A stretch of DNA of 64,000 bases from Neobacillus muris (GTDB lineage: Bacteria > Bacillota > Bacilli > Bacillales > Cytobacillaceae). The DNA lies in the NCBI RefSeq assembly GCF_943193175.1, contig NZ_CALPDF010000001.1, forward strand, positions 186,001 through 250,000, in the 5' to 3' direction. Made by a program: the position numbers and the translations under genes. This document shows positions 8,358 through 16,856 of the stretch, one piece after another. The notes under the pieces were generated by a model. It saw nothing but the letters and a program-made list of their open reading frames with translations. It did not search any database and was not told where the DNA came from. Positions within the stretch are counted from its first letter, which is position 1, and each line of letters opens with the position of its first letter.

Positions 8358-8666
8358 TCATTTAGAAGTATTGTTCAGTGATTTTGAACCGTCCCCAAGA
8401 TTTTGGTCAACCTTGTAAATAAAAGCAAAAATTTCGGCTACCGCTTGATATAATTGTTCAGGAATGACCTCATTAATTTGCAGTCGGCTTAGCAGTTCGA
8501 CCAAAGAAGGATCCTCTTGAATGGGAACGTTATGTTCTTTTGCAGCTTCGATAATCTTGCTTGCTAGCTCTCCGTTCCCTTTGGCTGTTACTTTCGGTGC
8601 ATCATGAGTCTGGGCATCGTAGGAAAGAGCAACAGCCTGTAAGGTTCTTTTTAGATTCTTAGTCAT
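8358..8666 (-). CDS. YlqH-like protein (FlhB C-terminal-domain family)
   Basis: A 102-residue protein matching the cytoplasmic C-terminal switch domain of FlhB/EscU without the membrane part, as in B. subtilis YlqH. Visible family features are the N-terminal AVALSYD, the middle EDPSLVELLSRL and the terminal IPEQLYQAVAEIFAFIYKVDQ. The NPTH autocleavage motif of true FlhB is absent, so it is unlikely to switch export specificity that way. Its start overlaps the stop of YlqG (ATGA). The last residues after VDQN (LGDGSKSLN...) are coded by a GGGGACGGTTC repeat rather than by family sequence, so the natural C-terminus has probably been replaced. Function is unknown even in model species. Confidence 0.85.
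   Translation of the reverse strand: MTKNLKRTLQAVALSYDAQTHDAPKVTAKGNGELASKIIEAAKEHNVPIQEDPSLVELLSRLQINEVIPEQLYQAVAEIFAFIYKVDQNLGDGSKSLNNTSK
8378..8399 (-). repeat. GGGGACGGTTC repeat inside the 3' end of the YlqH-like gene
   Basis: Reads CTTGGGGACGGTTCAAAATC on the minus strand, the same core found at 25765, 29780, 41930 and 55413. It is in frame and codes for LGDGSK. Confidence 0.65.
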
Positions 8667-9958
8667 ACTTTCAAATCCACCCCTTGGTAAAACTGCTGAA
8701 TAAAATCTACCGGATTCTTTTGACTCGATTCCTTGTTGTTCTTTTCATATGACTCTATCACTTTTATACCGGAAAGCTGGTAACCGATGGATTTTAGCTT
8801 TTCCTTTAAAATCGGCCTGAACATTGCCACTGCGCTTTCCATCCCTTTTGTTTCGTTCATAATCGTAACTTGAATTACTTTATTTTGCACAAGCATATCA
8901 ATGACCGTGTCATGGATTCTCTTAAGCTCCAAATAGAAAACAATTCGGCAATGATTGGGATCAAGCTGTCCCTTATCTGTTTTCTTCCCACTCCACTGAA
9001 TGGTTAAATCAGTTGAATCTCCACCAAAGGAGATCGGCAGCTGCATCAAAATATACTGAATAGGCCCATTATAATCTTGAGAGATTAATTGCATCCCCGT
9101 TAGCCGGTGCAGGATCGGCTCCAATGCCTTGCCATCCGACTTCAACTCCTTCATCGCACTCATCAGCAAAGGTTTTAAGGAATCAAGTGATTCCGCTGGC
9201 CGTTCTAGATTGCCCGCTAACCTAATTTTTATCTCTCTTTCATATTCAAGTCCCAGCGATTCCACCAGACCTTTCAACATGCTTTTTGCCTCTCCCGCAG
9301 AAGGAACAGGCTGCAGCTGATCACCGTTATCCAAAATGCGGCCTATCATTTGTTTCAAGGGCTCAATCGACTGGAATGAGGCAAGTTTAGGATTTCCAAG
9401 ATACTCCGATGCCTGCTCTAATTGACTAGTGAAGGATTGAGATTCTTGAACAGCCAAAAACGACTGGAACACCTCTTTAGTAAATGGCAGCCCATTTTTG
9501 ATCATAAACTCCATTACAGCGGAAGCCTTGGAAAAATCCGTTTTGCTATTCATCCAGCTTGCCGCCTCCCGCATCTGCTCTTTCATTAGCGGTAAATTTT
9601 TTGATAAAAAAAACTCGATCAGCTGCTGGTTTCGTTTCGTCTCAGGAAGTTGTAAATGCTGTAAGACTGAAGCGGCATCAGGCTGGCCGCTGCCCGATTC
9701 ATTTCCCTTTATGACTTTTAAATAGAGTTCGTCTCCTTGATGTGGCTGCACTTCGAACCAATAGCCTGCTGCTTCCGAAATGTCTGCCTGTACATGGGCT
9801 GTTACCTTTAGATTTCCCATTTGGATAAGAGCCGTTTGATTAGGATAAAATCTTTTGACTGTCCCATAAATCATCTGTGCTGGTTTGATTGGTGTGACCG
9901 CCGTTTTTTGGAGACCTTCATTTTGAAAAAGTGAACGTATTAGATGAACCTGATTCAT
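8663..9958 (-). CDS. YlqG-like protein of unknown function
   Basis: A 431-residue protein with no signal peptide or membrane segment. Its order with the YlqH-like gene is that of B. subtilis ylqG-ylqH, and the C-terminal half (ISFGGDSTDLTIQWSGKK, then FYLELKRIHDTVIDMLVQNK) resembles the flagellar hook-length-control-like C-terminal fold seen in FliK-type proteins. The middle is helical and charged. GGGAGGGAAG precedes the ATG. Coupling with an FlhB C-domain homologue suggests a relic or variant of a FliK-FlhB pair, but this is inference; no other flagellar gene is nearby. Confidence 0.75.
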   Translation of the reverse strand: MNQVHLIRSLFQNEGLQKTAVTPIKPAQMIYGTVKRFYPNQTALIQMGNLKVTAHVQADISEAAGYWFEVQPHQGDELYLKVIKGNESGSGQPDAASVLQHLQLPETKRNQQLIEFFLSKNLPLMKEQMREAASWMNSKTDFSKASAVMEFMIKNGLPFTKEVFQSFLAVQESQSFTSQLEQASEYLGNPKLASFQSIEPLKQMIGRILDNGDQLQPVPSAGEAKSMLKGLVESLGLEYEREIKIRLAGNLERPAESLDSLKPLLMSAMKELKSDGKALEPILHRLTGMQLISQDYNGPIQYILMQLPISFGGDSTDLTIQWSGKKTDKGQLDPNHCRIVFYLELKRIHDTVIDMLVQNKVIQVTIMNETKGMESAVAMFRPILKEKLKSIGYQLSGIKVIESYEKNNKESSQKNPVDFIQQFYQGVDLKV

Positions 9959-9987
9959 TTCTTCCCTCCCTGATTGCAGTCTGCCGT

Positions 9988-11292
9988 TTAATATTTCCGT
10001 AGTTCCTCTATAGTTCTATTTACGTCAATCGTACCATCTTCATTCCTCTGCAGATAGTCTGATCGGAAAGCGATGGTCATCGTTTCGCCAAAGCGGATTC
10101 TGGCTGGTTTCTGTAAGAAAAGGCCTCTTGCTTCCGAATCCAGCATGATCTGGTTTCTTATACATTCAATCCTTTCCTTATCGATGTCTCCATCCTTCGT
10201 TTCAACCTTCACACAGAGCCGCTGTTCCTCAAGCTGCAGATAATAACCGTCATCAAATGAAGACTTCCACCAGAATGCCCAAAATCCTCCTGATCGCTTG
10301 GGAACATACCCCCAATCCCCTTGTATTCTCTTCTTCAGCTCCTGATAAAATCCCTGCCACGCATAGCTGCCCCAATCCTCTATCGGCAGAATTCGAAAGG
10401 CCATCATTCGATCGTCAAGCTGTTGCAGATGTTTATAATAATCAATGAAAATCGGGTTCTGTACTCCATTTTCTTTTCCTTTTTTCAATAGGCTTAGCAT
10501 CATTCTCCGGGTAAACGGGGCATAACCAGCCTGTTCAACAGAGCGGTAATGGCTTTGATCGGCAATTTTATAATAGATAGGGAGCTGAATATAATCTGGA
10601 TATTCAGCCTTCACCGCGTTACTATAGCGGACTAACTGATTTGAATGATTTTTCGTATACGTTTTATCCTCTATTAAAATTGCATATTGTTGGTTCACGA
10701 TCGCTAAAATATCAAGAGACTGAAATTGGCGAGTAATATTAATAGATTCAATGACAGGGACCGGAATCTGATGTACCGTAAAGATCCTCGAAATAAAATC
10801 AACTGCTGCCTCATGCAATGGCCTATCGATAGACCGATAGAGCTGGCTGCTCCAAGACATCAGCCAGCATAAAAAAGCGTCCTGTGACAATTCACTTGTT
10901 GCAAATTTAAATAGGTTCGGGGCATTAAGTCCATAGGCCCGGCTATCGCGGGCACTATCAAGCAGTCGTTCGATATCGTGGTTTCCGTTATACTCCTCCC
11001 AGTATCCGCGGGCGAGAAGTGACTCCAAGGGCATCGGCGGCCAAAGGACCGAATCACGTATATCGAGTATTCTTCCTTGATCATCAGGATAGGCCAATAA
11101 CAAACGATCGCTTCCTTGCTGGGCAGCCACTTGGGGAATCACTTCTACCTGTCTCATATAGCCGCACTTTTGTCCGCACACATAGACTGGAAGGGCATCA
11201 AGAATTACCCCGTCATCCTCTTGATCCTGTATACTTTCCCATACATCTTCTATTAGTCCCGCCCCGCAATTTGGACAAGTCATTGGTTCCAT
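9988..11292 (-). CDS. Zinc-ribbon protein with a PD-(D/E)XK nuclease-like core
   Basis: About 434 residues, unrecognised as a named family. Four cysteines near the N-terminus (CPNCG and, 30 residues on, CGQKCGY) form a probable zinc ribbon. The middle carries a PD-(D/E)XK-type core: SLDILAIVNQQYAILIEDKT, with D about 197 and the E-x-K pair about 211-213, followed by a helix NQLVRYSNAV. This matches nuclease-superfamily proteins of the PD-(D/E)XK type often called hypothetical. I chose the ATG at 11292 because AGGGGG lies 9 nt before it; the ATG at 11301 abuts the site. It is 29 bp upstream of the YlqG-like gene on the same strand, so it may be co-transcribed. DNA cleavage is possible but untested. 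Confidence 0.7.
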   Translation of the reverse strand: MEPMTCPNCGAGLIEDVWESIQDQEDDGVILDALPVYVCGQKCGYMRQVEVIPQVAAQQGSDRLLLAYPDDQGRILDIRDSVLWPPMPLESLLARGYWEEYNGNHDIERLLDSARDSRAYGLNAPNLFKFATSELSQDAFLCWLMSWSSQLYRSIDRPLHEAAVDFISRIFTVHQIPVPVIESINITRQFQSLDILAIVNQQYAILIEDKTYTKNHSNQLVRYSNAVKAEYPDYIQLPIYYKIADQSHYRSVEQAGYAPFTRRMMLSLLKKGKENGVQNPIFIDYYKHLQQLDDRMMAFRILPIEDWGSYAWQGFYQELKKRIQGDWGYVPKRSGGFWAFWWKSSFDDGYYLQLEEQRLCVKVETKDGDIDKERIECIRNQIMLDSEARGLFLQKPARIRFGETMTIAFRSDYLQRNEDGTIDVNRTIEELRKY

Positions 11293-11312
11293 TAAAGCCA
11301 TCCCCCTATGAT

Positions 11313-11504
11313 CTATTTCAAAATCGTGTACTTGGAATGAGCAACTACCGTTTTAGCTGTCGTATAGGATAAATAATCCTTTGATTCATCCGGAATATCA
11401 ACTAACACACTATTGTCCATACTCTTAAAAACCACACCAGAATGAGCCATTCCATTTCTTTCAAACGTGATTCTGTCACCGACCTTAGCATTCATTTTTT
11501 TCAT
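11313..11504 (-). CDS. DUF2187 family protein (YkvS-like)
   Basis: A 63-residue basic protein with the compact beta pattern of the DUF2187 family: VGDRITFERNGMAHSGVV, then NSVLVDI and a terminal TVVAHSKYTIL. AGGAGG lies 9 nt before the ATG. Such proteins are common in Bacillus and have no established role. It ends 21 bp before the zinc-ribbon gene on the same strand. Confidence 0.85.
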   Translation of the reverse strand: MKKMNAKVGDRITFERNGMAHSGVVFKSMDNSVLVDIPDESKDYLSYTTAKTVVAHSKYTILK

Positions 11505-11706
11505 CCCGTTACCTCCTAAAATGGATTTTTAACTATTGCCTTTGTTAAGCTAATTATCGGCTTTTATCATGATTAGTTTAAAGCTTCTGCGCCAATCAAA
11601 TCGTTACGTTGTTATTTTTTTAAAAAGAAATTAAATTTATTTCGTTCTTTGTCGAAAATAATAATAGATTAAGTATTTAAATAAATACACGAAGGATGAT
11701 TCTTAA

Positions 11707-12987
11707 ATGAAAATGAGTTTAAGATGGAAAATGATTATTGGGTTTATCCTAGTAGCGCTTATCACCTATTTAACCTCTGCCCTTTTTATCTTTGTGTTAG
11801 CAGATTATATTACCAGCTACATTAAAATGAGCCAAGGTTTATACATCTCAATTGTTTTATTATTTGGAATAACTTGGTGTGGGATATTAGGAGCGATCTT
11901 TTCGCATTTGATTTTAAAACCCCTATCTGTTTTAGAAAAACAAGTTTTAAAGGTTTCTAATGGGGATTTAGATGTAGAATTAAGCTTAAAGAAATCTGGC
12001 GATGAGATTGAAAGCTTGGGGAACTCATTTCAGTTAATGTTAGGAAACTTGCGAAAGATTATTAAAGAAATTGAAGTTCACGCTGGCGAAACAGGACTTG
12101 ATGTACAAACATTACGAGAGATTTCCACTAATGTAAATCAGGTATCACTAGATGTAAAAAGCGAAATGGAAAATATCCATACAGTCAATGGGAACTGTAA
12201 TCAATTAATTGGTGAAGTGTTAACCAATTTAAAAAACACGGAAGAGATTGCGAAAGATGTGCAAAAGGGGGCACAGCTTACTGATGAATCTTCTGATATC
12301 ATGATTAATAAGCTAGTAGAAAGTACTGAGCATGTTGAACATCTGTTAAAAGGCATTAACCATATTAATGACAGCAGTGAAAAATCTTTACAGATCATCA
12401 ATAAACTCACTGAAAAAATAAAGGAAATAGAAATGGTGTTAAGTTTAGTAGGTGAATTCGCTAATCAAACGAATATATTAGCCCTGAACGCTTCCATTGA
12501 AGCAGCGCGTGCCGGTGAATATGGGAAAGGATTTTCTGTCGTTGCCAAGGAAGTCCGCGAGATTGCGGAGAGAAGCGCAAATTCTGTTTCGGAGATCAGC
12601 ACCATTATTCATAACATAAAGAGCGAAGCTGAAACTGTAGAAACCCATATAAAAAGTCAGTTTTCAATTGTAAAAGAGGAAAAAGACTTTGGTGTCGAAA
12701 CCATGAATAAAATCGATGATATGAAGGCCATTCTTGTTGAAGTAAAAGAACATGTTAAAAATATTAATGAAAAGGTAAACGTCCAGATGGATAGAATAAA
12801 AGATTTATCCCATTCTGCAAAAGAAGTTACTGAAGAATTTAAAGCTGAAGTAAGTGGAATATCAGAAATCAACAAGAAGGTAATTGCCCAGCAAAAAAGC
12901 ATCGGTCTGGAAGATTCGATCGTAAATAGATTAGAAGAAAGCTCTGTTAATCTAACTAATGTTATTCATCAATTTAAGTTAAATTAG
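11707..12987 (+). CDS. Methyl-accepting chemotaxis protein without a large extracellular sensor
   Basis: A 426-residue membrane chemoreceptor. Two hydrophobic helices (about 9-33 and 44-68) are split by a loop of only about a dozen residues, so there is no room for an extracellular ligand domain. A HAMP domain (KPLSVLEKQVLKVSNGDLDVEL) follows, then a long coiled-coil signalling domain with the conserved hairpin tip [23 protein letters not shown]. It would signal to CheA through CheW. Sensing must come from the membrane, the HAMP region or a partner. It converges on a second chemoreceptor, sharing a bidirectional terminator. Confidence 0.92.
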   Translation: MKMSLRWKMIIGFILVALITYLTSALFIFVLADYITSYIKMSQGLYISIVLLFGITWCGILGAIFSHLILKPLSVLEKQVLKVSNGDLDVELSLKKSGDEIESLGNSFQLMLGNLRKIIKEIEVHAGETGLDVQTLREISTNVNQVSLDVKSEMENIHTVNGNCNQLIGEVLTNLKNTEEIAKDVQKGAQLTDESSDIMINKLVESTEHVEHLLKGINHINDSSEKSLQIINKLTEKIKEIEMVLSLVGEFANQTNILALNASIEAARAGEYGKGFSVVAKEVREIAERSANSVSEISTIIHNIKSEAETVETHIKSQFSIVKEEKDFGVETMNKIDDMKAILVEVKEHVKNINEKVNVQMDRIKDLSHSAKEVTEEFKAEVSGISEINKKVIAQQKSIGLEDSIVNRLEESSVNLTNVIHQFKLN

Positions 12988-13014
12988 TACGGCAGTTAGG
13001 ATAGAAAATACTAT

Positions 13015-13052
13015 GATAAAAAGGAAAGCTGTGCTCAGCTTTCCTTTTTATC
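13015..13052. terminator. Bidirectional terminator between the two chemoreceptor genes
   Basis: Perfect long stem GATAAAAAGGAAAGCTG/CAGCTTTCCTTTTTATC with a TGCT loop; A and T tracts on both sides serve both strands. Confidence 0.9.
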
Positions 13053-13063
13053 ATGATTCCTTC

Positions 13064-14749
13064 TTACACTTTAAACTTGTTTATTAATTGTTGCAGTTCA
13101 TCCGCCTGCTTCGATAATAAATTCGTGGCAGCAGCTATCTCTTCCATTGAAGCCAGTTGTTCTTCAGCTGAAGCTGCCACGCTTTGTGAATGCATAGAAG
13201 CTTCGTTCGAGATGCTCGCAATACTCGTTGTCTTGGATGAAACTTGTTGGACGCTTGCTGAAATTTCTTCTGTTGTTGCCGCCATTTCAACAATCTGCGC
13301 GTTCAATTTATCCATAAACTGAAAGATTTCTCTGAAACTCTGCTCCGTTTGTTGAACAATGGTTAGACCATCATTTACCGAAACAGACACCTGCTCGATC
13401 GAATCATGTGTGTGGCCCATTTCCTGCTGGATATCATTTATTAAACCAGTAATTTGCAACGATGATTGCTGGGATTGCTCAGCCAGTTTTCGTACTTCAT
13501 CCGCTACGACAGCAAATCCTCTGCCATGCTCTCCAGCACGTGCCGCTTCAATAGCCGCATTTAACGCCAGCAAATTCGTCTGCTCCGCAATACCAGAAAT
13601 GACTCTGCTTATTTCTCCAATCTCCAGCGAGCGTTTCCCCAATATGTTTATCACCTCGCCACTGTTGTTTACAGAGCGTTTTATCGCGTTGATTTGTTCC
13701 ACCGTTTTTTCTACAAAGACCTCGCCTTCTTTGGCTTTTTCAGTTGCCAAAGAACTAACTTGGGTGATGACAGAGGCATTTTCTGCAATAGACTGAACAC
13801 CCACTGTCACCTCTTTTAATGCCAATGCACTTTCCTGCAGACTCGATGTCGAGTTCTCAGCGCCGCTTGCTACCTGCTGGATGGATCCCGCAATAAACTC
13901 GGTTGCCTTGCTAGATTCCTGAGCACTGGCCGTTAACTGTTCAGAAGAGGAAGCCACCACTTCCGAAGTAGTTCTTACCTCGTTTAACATATTCTTTAAA
14001 TTAGCCGACATCAGATTCAAGCTGGAAGAAAGGATCCCCAGTTCATCCTTTGAGGAATCGATGACTTTCGATGTAAAATCGCCCTCTCCAGCTAATTGAA
14101 GGGCATTTGAAATAGCGGATAACCGTTTTTTCATCCTTAATGTAAACCAAGAAATACAAAGGCCTGAGATCACGATCATGAGTGCCATAACGATGACAAA
14201 TTTCAGTAAGAATGATGACAATATTTCATCAATGATGCTTTGGGAGGCCCCGACATAAAACATGCCCAGTACTTCCCCATTTTTATTTTTAATGGGCATA
14301 TAGGCAGTTTGATAGTTGTTTCCTTCTACGTTCGCTTCCCCATAGAAAGTCTCAGCCTTTTTCAAAACCTTGTTTACAACCTCTTGGGATGCTTTCGTTC
14401 CTACTAATCGTTTCCCATCCTTTTTCACATTCGTCGTAACTCGAGTATCCTTGAGGAAAACGGTTACAGTATCCCCGGTATCTTTTCCAATCGCATCCAC
14501 AATTTCAGCATTATCATTAATCTTTGTAGCTCCCTTAAAAAGCTGGTTTCCTTTTACTTCCCAGTCACCTGGATACTTGTAGTTCACATACCGATAAGCT
14601 AATCCCAAATCCCCTTTAGCTTTCTCGACAGCAAATTCCTTCACTCCTTTTATAATTTCCTGGTAGACCACAGACCCAACGATGACTGAAAAAGCAAGAA
14701 TGATTATTAAAAATATTAAATTTATCTTTGTTCCTAACTTCAAAGACAT
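13064..14749 (-). CDS. Methyl-accepting chemotaxis protein with a single Cache sensor
   Basis: A 561-residue chemoreceptor. Helix 1 spans about residues 9-31, and the extracellular part (about 32-180) is a single Cache-type domain ending in the typical [20 protein letters not shown]. Helix 2 (about 186-207) leads to HAMP ([22 protein letters not shown]) and a signalling domain with tip [23 protein letters not shown]. Single-Cache receptors of this form usually bind small organic acids or related ligands, but the ligand here cannot be read from sequence. GAGGTG precedes the ATG. Confidence 0.92.
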   Translation of the reverse strand: MSLKLGTKINLIFLIIILAFSVIVGSVVYQEIIKGVKEFAVEKAKGDLGLAYRYVNYKYPGDWEVKGNQLFKGATKINDNAEIVDAIGKDTGDTVTVFLKDTRVTTNVKKDGKRLVGTKASQEVVNKVLKKAETFYGEANVEGNNYQTAYMPIKNKNGEVLGMFYVGASQSIIDEILSSFLLKFVIVMALMIVISGLCISWFTLRMKKRLSAISNALQLAGEGDFTSKVIDSSKDELGILSSSLNLMSANLKNMLNEVRTTSEVVASSSEQLTASAQESSKATEFIAGSIQQVASGAENSTSSLQESALALKEVTVGVQSIAENASVITQVSSLATEKAKEGEVFVEKTVEQINAIKRSVNNSGEVINILGKRSLEIGEISRVISGIAEQTNLLALNAAIEAARAGEHGRGFAVVADEVRKLAEQSQQSSLQITGLINDIQQEMGHTHDSIEQVSVSVNDGLTIVQQTEQSFREIFQFMDKLNAQIVEMAATTEEISASVQQVSSKTTSIASISNEASMHSQSVAASAEEQLASMEEIAAATNLLSKQADELQQLINKFKV

Positions 14750-15037
14750 CTTCCTACACCTCTATTAGAAAAATAAATTTGGGCACTTCCGTCCTATGAT
14801 CATCCATCATTATTACTTTGTAACCCTTTAACATCCTATATCGGATATAGAAACTATAAATTTAGCAGATTATGAAAGAATCTATTTTTCGGCCACCCTG
14901 CTTCGTTAATGGCTGTTCCTATTTGATACTTTTCATTAAAATCATTTAACGCTTTAACAAATTAAAGTTTTACCTTATTATTATAGTAAATCAATTTTAA
15001 AAATTAAAATATTCAACAAGTTGAAAGGGTGTATGAG

Positions 15038-16663
15038 ATGGGGGAAGCTGGTACGAAACAGAGAATTGCCATACTTGGCAGCAGCGGGGGAAATCTATTT
15101 TATTTAGGCGGCAAAGATCCTGGAAAACTATTAGATGAGCTGCTGTTACAGATTGAGGCGGCCGGGATGGTTTGCGGCTCACTGCAATTTATTGCCGCAA
15201 AGGCCTCGATGGACAATATAAAAGAAGATACACTGGCGGAGTTATACAGTTGGGATGAGCAAACGAAAAAACCAGCCGTGACCGCTGCAGGTACCATCGC
15301 TCAGGTAAATGAGGCAGCCTCTCAGCTTGATAAAGAAATAGCTTCAAAGATTGCCAGCGAGGAAATCGACGCCGTTATTTTCATGAGCGCAGATCCAAAC
15401 GGGGCAAATAAGCAGGCGGTTGCGGCAGCAGCAGAAAAAAGACTGCCGGCTACGGGAACGGGCGGAACCTCTATGGCAGCCATTGCGGCAAAAGGGGTAA
15501 ACGTCATTGCCACTTCCGGGACAACCGGCACCACCAACCGAACAAGAGCCGTGACGTTTTTGACTTCCTTTGCCAAACATTTTGGAGTCTCTTACCGTCC
15601 GATTATTGGAAAGGCGATGAAACAGGACCAATTGGAACAGGCATCCGGCTCGCCATTCAAACGAATTAATCTGCGCGGAATGATGTTATCGTCCCTCCCC
15701 GGCTTTATTGCCATGGCATTGGTACTCGCGATAAGCAAGATTCCTGGGTTGTCCGGGCTCAGTGACGTATTCGATTTGATGATTAATGCCCTGCCCGTTG
15801 TCCTGGCAGTCGTCGCAGCCAAGCAGGTGGCAGACCTTGATGATGTCTCGATTGTAGCCGGGATCGTCGCTGGTGTTTTATCCGTTAAAGGCGGGATTAT
15901 TGGCGGAATTATTGGCGGGATATGCGCAGGTCTCTTGGTCCAGTACATATTTAGAAAATGCGTCCAATGGCGCTTTCCTGCCACAACCGTTAATATTGCA
16001 GCCGGAGGAATCTCTGGATTGATCTCAGGTTTGGCTGTTTACTTTCTCATCGCGCCTGTTGCCTTATGGCTCGGCGGCGGTATTCGGACATTAATCGATT
16101 TCCTTGTCTACACGAATGGAACCTTGGCTGGGTTAATTGCGGGTCTGTTGATTTGGCCAGCCATCATTGGCGGAGTCTATCATGCTGCGATTCTGCCGAT
16201 TGTTCTTTTGGAAATGGAGAAAACAGGAAACAGCTTTTTAGGTGCCGTCGATATGGTCGGATTGGTTATGGTGTCAGCAGGGATTACCCTTGCCAATATT
16301 GTTGCACCGCGCGACAAAGGCGAAGCGGCTGTCGCTGCACCTGGTTTTGCAATTAATATGGGATTTGGCACCTTTGTTGAAGCCGCTTATCCATTTATGT
16401 TTTCGAACAAAATGGTGTTTGCCGGAGCCATTCTATCATCCGGTCTTGGCGGGCTGCTAGTTGGACTATTTAATGTGCGGGGGACTGCCTATGTCCCATC
16501 CTTTATGGCGCCGCTGCTATCCAACAACGCCGCAGGCTTCATCATCGCCATGGCCGGAGCACTAATCTGCTCCTTCCTGATCACATTCTTCACCAACAAA
16601 GTTACAAAGAAAAACACCAAAACAACCAATGCAGACCAAACCGCAAGCGAAATAGCAGGTTAA
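15038..16663 (+). CDS. Solitary PTS EIIC-like membrane protein with an N-terminal soluble domain
   Basis: About 541 residues. The first 190 or so are soluble and Gly/Ala-rich, opening with IAILGSSGGNL and later GTGGTSMAAIAAKGVNVIATSGTTGTT, a Rossmann-like pattern. The rest has about ten hydrophobic helices and resembles fructose-type PTS EIIC proteins (GGVYHAAILPIVLLEME, GFGTFVEAAYPFMFS). No phosphoryl-accepting IIA histidine or IIB cysteine motif is visible, and no IIA/IIB gene adjoins, so transport by group translocation would need partners elsewhere. I chose the ATG at 15038, 8 nt after AAAGGG; the GTG at 15029 lies on that site. Substrate unknown. Confidence 0.75.
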   Translation: MGEAGTKQRIAILGSSGGNLFYLGGKDPGKLLDELLLQIEAAGMVCGSLQFIAAKASMDNIKEDTLAELYSWDEQTKKPAVTAAGTIAQVNEAASQLDKEIASKIASEEIDAVIFMSADPNGANKQAVAAAAEKRLPATGTGGTSMAAIAAKGVNVIATSGTTGTTNRTRAVTFLTSFAKHFGVSYRPIIGKAMKQDQLEQASGSPFKRINLRGMMLSSLPGFIAMALVLAISKIPGLSGLSDVFDLMINALPVVLAVVAAKQVADLDDVSIVAGIVAGVLSVKGGIIGGIIGGICAGLLVQYIFRKCVQWRFPATTVNIAAGGISGLISGLAVYFLIAPVALWLGGGIRTLIDFLVYTNGTLAGLIAGLLIWPAIIGGVYHAAILPIVLLEMEKTGNSFLGAVDMVGLVMVSAGITLANIVAPRDKGEAAVAAPGFAINMGFGTFVEAAYPFMFSNKMVFAGAILSSGLGGLLVGLFNVRGTAYVPSFMAPLLSNNAAGFIIAMAGALICSFLITFFTNKVTKKNTKTTNADQTASEIAG

Positions 16664-16679
16664 ATTTATGGGAATTTAT

Positions 16680-16768
16680 GGGGACAGTCCCCCGCTGCGG
16701 TGAAGCATTAACTGACTGGGGGACTGTCCCCCACTGCAGTATAGCTTTAATTGAGCGGGGGACTGTCC
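16680..16768. repeat. Three palindromic repeat units, GGGGGACNGTCCCCC
   Basis: Copies at 16680-16693, 16718-16732 and 16757-16768 (last one partial) about 38 bp apart, separated by GCTGCGGTGAAGCATTAACT-like spacers. They match the unit at 8290-8349. They lie between the solitary EIIC gene and the convergent dehydratase gene and may also end transcription. Confidence 0.75.
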
Positions 16769-16856
16769 TCTTCTCCCTTTTTCACATTTTACATATTAGG
16801 ATAACAGGATCCCTGGACAGCTAAATTTTTCAGAGTGTCTTTTGTTAGAAAGAATA

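Noticed and set aside
8290..16768. CRISPR array from the repeated palindromes
   Set aside because: Only three units in tandem, spacers similar to each other, and no cas genes in the window.
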